35,207 nt of DNA, taken from the NCBI GenBank assembly GCA_030625325.1, contig DAOURA010000006.1:1-35207 (forward strand), read 5' to 3'. Made by a program: the position numbers and the translations under genes. This DNA comes from Marinosulfonomonas sp. (GTDB lineage: Bacteria; Pseudomonadota; Alphaproteobacteria; Rhodobacterales; Rhodobacteraceae). How positions within the stretch are numbered: the stretch's first letter is position 1; each line of letters starts with the position of its first letter. The notes under the pieces are model-generated. The model searched no databases. It saw only the letters and a program-made list of their open reading frames with translations, and was not told the DNA's origin. Shown in pieces: positions 32,622 to 35,207 of this stretch.

Positions 32622-33182
32622 ATGAACAATTTTTCCCGGCGATTTTTCATCGCAGGCGCCGCCAGTTCAACATTGGCCGCAGCAGGCTGTAACAATGGCC
32701 TTAGCAGCAACGGCGCACATACCATCGACGCCCGTGTCGACAGCTCCCTTGAATTTCTTTATTCCAGCCAGCCGGGCACCCAAACCCTGCGCGATAAGTC
32801 CGTGGGCATTCTGGTGATGCCATTGATCACTAAGGCCGGGTTTGGCCTGGGGGGCGCCTTTGGGCGCGGTGCCTTGCGCGTTGGCGGCGCAACGGTGGAT
32901 TACTATTCTGCTGCGCAGGCCAGCTTTGGGCTGCAAATTGGCGCGCAGCAATATGCCCACGCCCTGTTTTTCATGACCGAAGACGCACTGGCCGATTTTC
33001 GTAATTCCCCCGGCTGGGCGGGCGGTGCCAATCTGGAATATGCGGTCAATACGACGGGCGAAAACTATTCCGCCGATACCACCACGATGTTGTCACCGGT
33101 GGTCGCAGTGGTCTTTGGTCAGGCTGGCCTTATCGCGGGGGCAACGCTTAAAGGCACAAAATACAGTCGGATCATTCCCTGA
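32622..33182 (+). CDS. Tat-exported lipoprotein with SYLF (YSC84-type) domain
   Basis: A 186-aa envelope protein. The N-terminus NNFSRRFFIAGAASSTLAAAGC has a twin-arginine motif (S-R-R-F-F) and a lipobox ending at C23, so it should be folded in the cytoplasm, exported by Tat, and lipid-anchored. The rest matches the SYLF/Ysc84 lipid-binding domain: SVGILVMPLITKAGFGLGGAFGRGAL, VDYYSAAQASFGLQIGAQ, and an ending GLIAGATLKGTKYSRI. The exact role is unknown; relatives bind membranes or phosphoinositides. AAAGGT lies upstream of the ATG. Confidence 0.87.
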   Translation: MNNFSRRFFIAGAASSTLAAAGCNNGLSSNGAHTIDARVDSSLEFLYSSQPGTQTLRDKSVGILVMPLITKAGFGLGGAFGRGALRVGGATVDYYSAAQASFGLQIGAQQYAHALFFMTEDALADFRNSPGWAGGANLEYAVNTTGENYSADTTTMLSPVVAVVFGQAGLIAGATLKGTKYSRIIP

Positions 33183-33204
33183 ACCTGCCCCATAACAGGT
33201 AAGG

Positions 33205-33229
33205 TACCGGCCTTGCGCCGCCGGTATTT
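33205..33229 (+). terminator. Probable weak terminator of the SYLF gene
   Basis: A perfect 7-bp stem TACCGGC / GCCGGTA with an 8-base loop is followed by only TTT. A smaller ACCTG/CAGGT hairpin lies just before it (33183-33200). Confidence 0.45.
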
Positions 33230-33309
33230 CAAAAACAATTCTCCGATAGTTCTGGCCTTTTGTGCATAGCCAGTATAGGGCGCGTGCGAACCCCCTAAAA
33301 GGTAGCCCC

Positions 33310-35130
33310 ATGGAACTGCGCAACATCGCTATTATCGCCCACGTTGATCACGGTAAAACAACCCTGGTTGATGAGCTTTTGAAACAATCCGGTGCTTTCC
33401 GGGAAAATCAGGCCGTGAATGAACGGGCGCTGGATTCAAATGATCTGGAACGTGAGCGGGGCATCACAATTCTGGCCAAAGCCACATCGGTGGAATGGAA
33501 CGGGATGCGAATTAACATTGTAGACACCCCCGGCCACGCCGATTTCGGTGGTGAGGTTGAACGCATCCTGTCCATGGTGGATGGTGTGGTTTTGTTGGTG
33601 GATGCCGCCGAAGGCCCGATGCCGCAAACCAAATTTGTAACCTCCAAGGCGCTGGCCCTGGGGTTGCGCCCGATTGTTGTTCTGAACAAAGTGGACAAGC
33701 CCGACGCAGAACCAGACCGCGCGCTGGACGAAGTGTTTGACCTGTTTGCCAACCTTGACGCAGACAATGATCAGCTTGATTTCCCAACGCTTTATGCTTC
33801 TGGCCGTTCTGGCTGGGCCGACGAAGAACTGGACGGGCCGCGCAAAGATCTGGGCGCGCTGTTTGATCTGGTGGTGCGCCATGTGCCCGCCCCCAAACAA
33901 ATCGAACAGGCCGATGAGCCGTTTCAAATGCTGGTTACCACCCTTGGGGCCGACCCGTTTATCGGGCGGATCCTGACAGGCCGTGTTGAAAGCGGAACCT
34001 TGAAAACCGGCGAAACCATTAAGGCCCTAAGCCGCGAAGGTGAAAAAGTTGAACAGTTCCGCGTCACCAAAATCCTTGCCTTTCGCGGTCTGGTCCAACA
34101 ACCCATTGATCAGGCCGTTGCCGGCGATATTGTCACCATTGCCGGGATGAAAACCGCCACGGTTGCCGATACCCTGTGCGCACTGGACGTGAACACGGCA
34201 ATTCCGGCGCAACCGATTGACCCACCAACAATTTCTGTGACCTTCGGCATCAACGACAGCCCGCTGGCCGGGCGTGATGGCAAAAAAGTCCAGTCACGCG
34301 TTATCCGTGACCGCCTGATGAAAGAAGCCGAAACAAATGTTGCGATCCATATTTCGGACACCCCAAGTGGCGATGCCTTTGAGGTTGCCGGGCGTGGCGA
34401 ATTGCAAATGGGTGTTCTGATTGAAAACATGCGCCGCGAAGGGTTTGAACTGTCAGTTTCGCGCCCTCAGGTCCTGTTTCAGGAAAAAGACGGCCAAAAG
34501 CTGGAACCAATCGAAGAAGTCACCATTGATGTGGACGACGACTATTCCGGCGCTGTGATTGAAAAACTAACCGGCGTGCGCCGTGGTGAACTGGTTGAAA
34601 TGCGCCCCGCCGGAAGTGGTAAAACCCGCATCATCGCCCACGTCCCGTCGCGTGGCCTGATTGGTTATCACGGTGAGTTCATGACAGATACCCGTGGCAC
34701 AGGCGTGCTGAACCGGGTTTTCCATGAATGGGCGCCCCATAAGGGTAAAATCCCGGGACGCCGTGCAGGTGTGCTGATATCAATTGAAAATGGCGTGTCT
34801 GTCGCCTTTGCCCTGTGGAACCTGGAAGACCGGGGTCGCATGCTTATCGGGGCGCAGGAACAGGTTTATGAAGGCATGATCATTGGCCAGCACAACCGTG
34901 AAAACGATTTGGAAGTGAACCCCCTGAAGGGCAAAAAACTGACCAACGTTCGGGCATCCGGCACCGACGAAGCGGTACGCCTGACAACCCATATCAACCT
35001 GTCACTGGAAGAGGCGATTGCCTACATCGACAATGACGAACTGGTAGAAGTTACGCCAAAAGCCAGACGCTTGCGCAAACGCTATCTTGACCCCCATGAA
35101 CGTAAACGGGCGGCCCGATCGGCCGTATAG
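33310..35130 (+). CDS. typA: Ribosome-associated GTPase TypA/BipA
   Basis: A translational GTPase (606 aa) involved in 50S assembly and stress adaptation. G-motifs are G1 AHVDHGKTT (residues 10-18), G2 RGITI, G3 [14 protein letters not shown] and G4 [11 protein letters not shown]. The EF-G-like domains follow with [22 protein letters not shown], and the BipA-specific C-terminal domain with [25 protein letters not shown] and ending [23 protein letters not shown] 33310 was chosen because [14 protein letters not shown] is the family's usual start and AAAGG lies upstream; the open frame begins at 33262. Confidence 0.97.
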   Translation: MELRNIAIIAHVDHGKTTLVDELLKQSGAFRENQAVNERALDSNDLERERGITILAKATSVEWNGMRINIVDTPGHADFGGEVERILSMVDGVVLLVDAAEGPMPQTKFVTSKALALGLRPIVVLNKVDKPDAEPDRALDEVFDLFANLDADNDQLDFPTLYASGRSGWADEELDGPRKDLGALFDLVVRHVPAPKQIEQADEPFQMLVTTLGADPFIGRILTGRVESGTLKTGETIKALSREGEKVEQFRVTKILAFRGLVQQPIDQAVAGDIVTIAGMKTATVADTLCALDVNTAIPAQPIDPPTISVTFGINDSPLAGRDGKKVQSRVIRDRLMKEAETNVAIHISDTPSGDAFEVAGRGELQMGVLIENMRREGFELSVSRPQVLFQEKDGQKLEPIEEVTIDVDDDYSGAVIEKLTGVRRGELVEMRPAGSGKTRIIAHVPSRGLIGYHGEFMTDTRGTGVLNRVFHEWAPHKGKIPGRRAGVLISIENGVSVAFALWNLEDRGRMLIGAQEQVYEGMIIGQHNRENDLEVNPLKGKKLTNVRASGTDEAVRLTTHINLSLEEAIAYIDNDELVEVTPKARRLRKRYLDPHERKRAARSAV

Positions 35131-35150
35131 AACTTTTAGCGCTCCGCGCG

Positions 35151-35190
35151 GGGGATATTTAGGCCAATTCGAGTTGGTTTAAATATCCTC
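35151..35190. repeat. Long hairpin with REP-like sequence downstream of typA
   Basis: GGATATTTAGGCCAA / TTGGTTTAAATATCC pairs over 15 bp, with two G-T wobbles, around a 6-base TTCGAG loop; two more outer pairs are possible. There is no T-run, so it is more a repeat element or mRNA-end stabiliser than a classical terminator. Confidence 0.6.
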
Positions 35191-35200
35191 GCCGAAGGCA
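35181..35200. repeat. REP-like 20-mer, copy 2
   Basis: AAATATCCTCGCCGAAGGCA repeats the element at 5497-5516 with two transitions. It overlaps the right arm of the typA hairpin. Confidence 0.5.
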
Positions 35201-35207
35201 AGGTTTC

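Overview
The window is a gene-dense, moderate-GC piece of an alphaproteobacterial chromosome, most likely from a marine Rhodobacteraceae (Roseobacter-group) species. The evidence is the gene content and protein style: class II DAHP synthase, yicC-gmk, an rpsB with a long acidic tail, an Asp-type hemB, a 'component of SufBCD complex'-type membrane protein beside mfd, a GlxA-type regulator and a Roseobacter-style LuxR solo. I see no prophage, insertion sequence, CRISPR array, tRNA or rRNA. The species cannot be named from this sequence alone.

Layout. 1-383: the 3' end of rpsI and its terminator. 472-2415: a two-domain membrane O-acyltransferase, convergent with a complete branched-chain amino-acid-type ABC transporter on the minus strand (binding protein, two ATPases, two permeases, 7596 down to 2444). 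7866-8861: a GlxA/AraC regulator upstream of the transporter. 9059-10429: class II DAHP synthase, whose terminator lies inside the convergent PAS_5 gene (10430-11116). 11268-13342: a tight yicC-gmk-gamma-carbonic-anhydrase operon. 13356-14189: an AT-rich patch with a receiver-like protein lacking the phosphoacceptor Asp, three 9-bp operator-like repeats and several palindromes. 14190-15379: aroQ followed 2 bases later by a LuxR-type regulator with no luxI nearby.

15380-15683 has no protein gene but carries a strong plus-strand terminator preceded by four ordered hairpin domains, a good candidate for an undescribed structured RNA. tsf and rpsB follow on the minus strand; rpsB has a foldable leader. 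Then come a cupin, a homocysteine S-methyltransferase-like gene, a psuK-psuG pseudouridine-breakdown pair, a DUF502 membrane protein, a LysE-type exporter, and bdhA. 23210-23954 has no convincing protein gene but holds a minus-strand terminator with no assigned transcript. The last third has an acyl-CoA synthetase, a DsbA-like protein overlapping an MFS exporter, mfd with its small membrane-protein partner, hemB, a Tat-type SYLF lipoprotein and typA, ending in a long hairpin with REP-like sequence.

Most of the window is ordinary housekeeping and transport. The unusual material is in the non-coding stretches: two terminators without known genes, the rpsB leader, the AT-rich patch next to the LuxR solo, and a 20-bp REP-like element present at 5.5 kb and 35.2 kb. 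Convergent genes are packed so tightly that their stop codons abut or overlap at three junctions.
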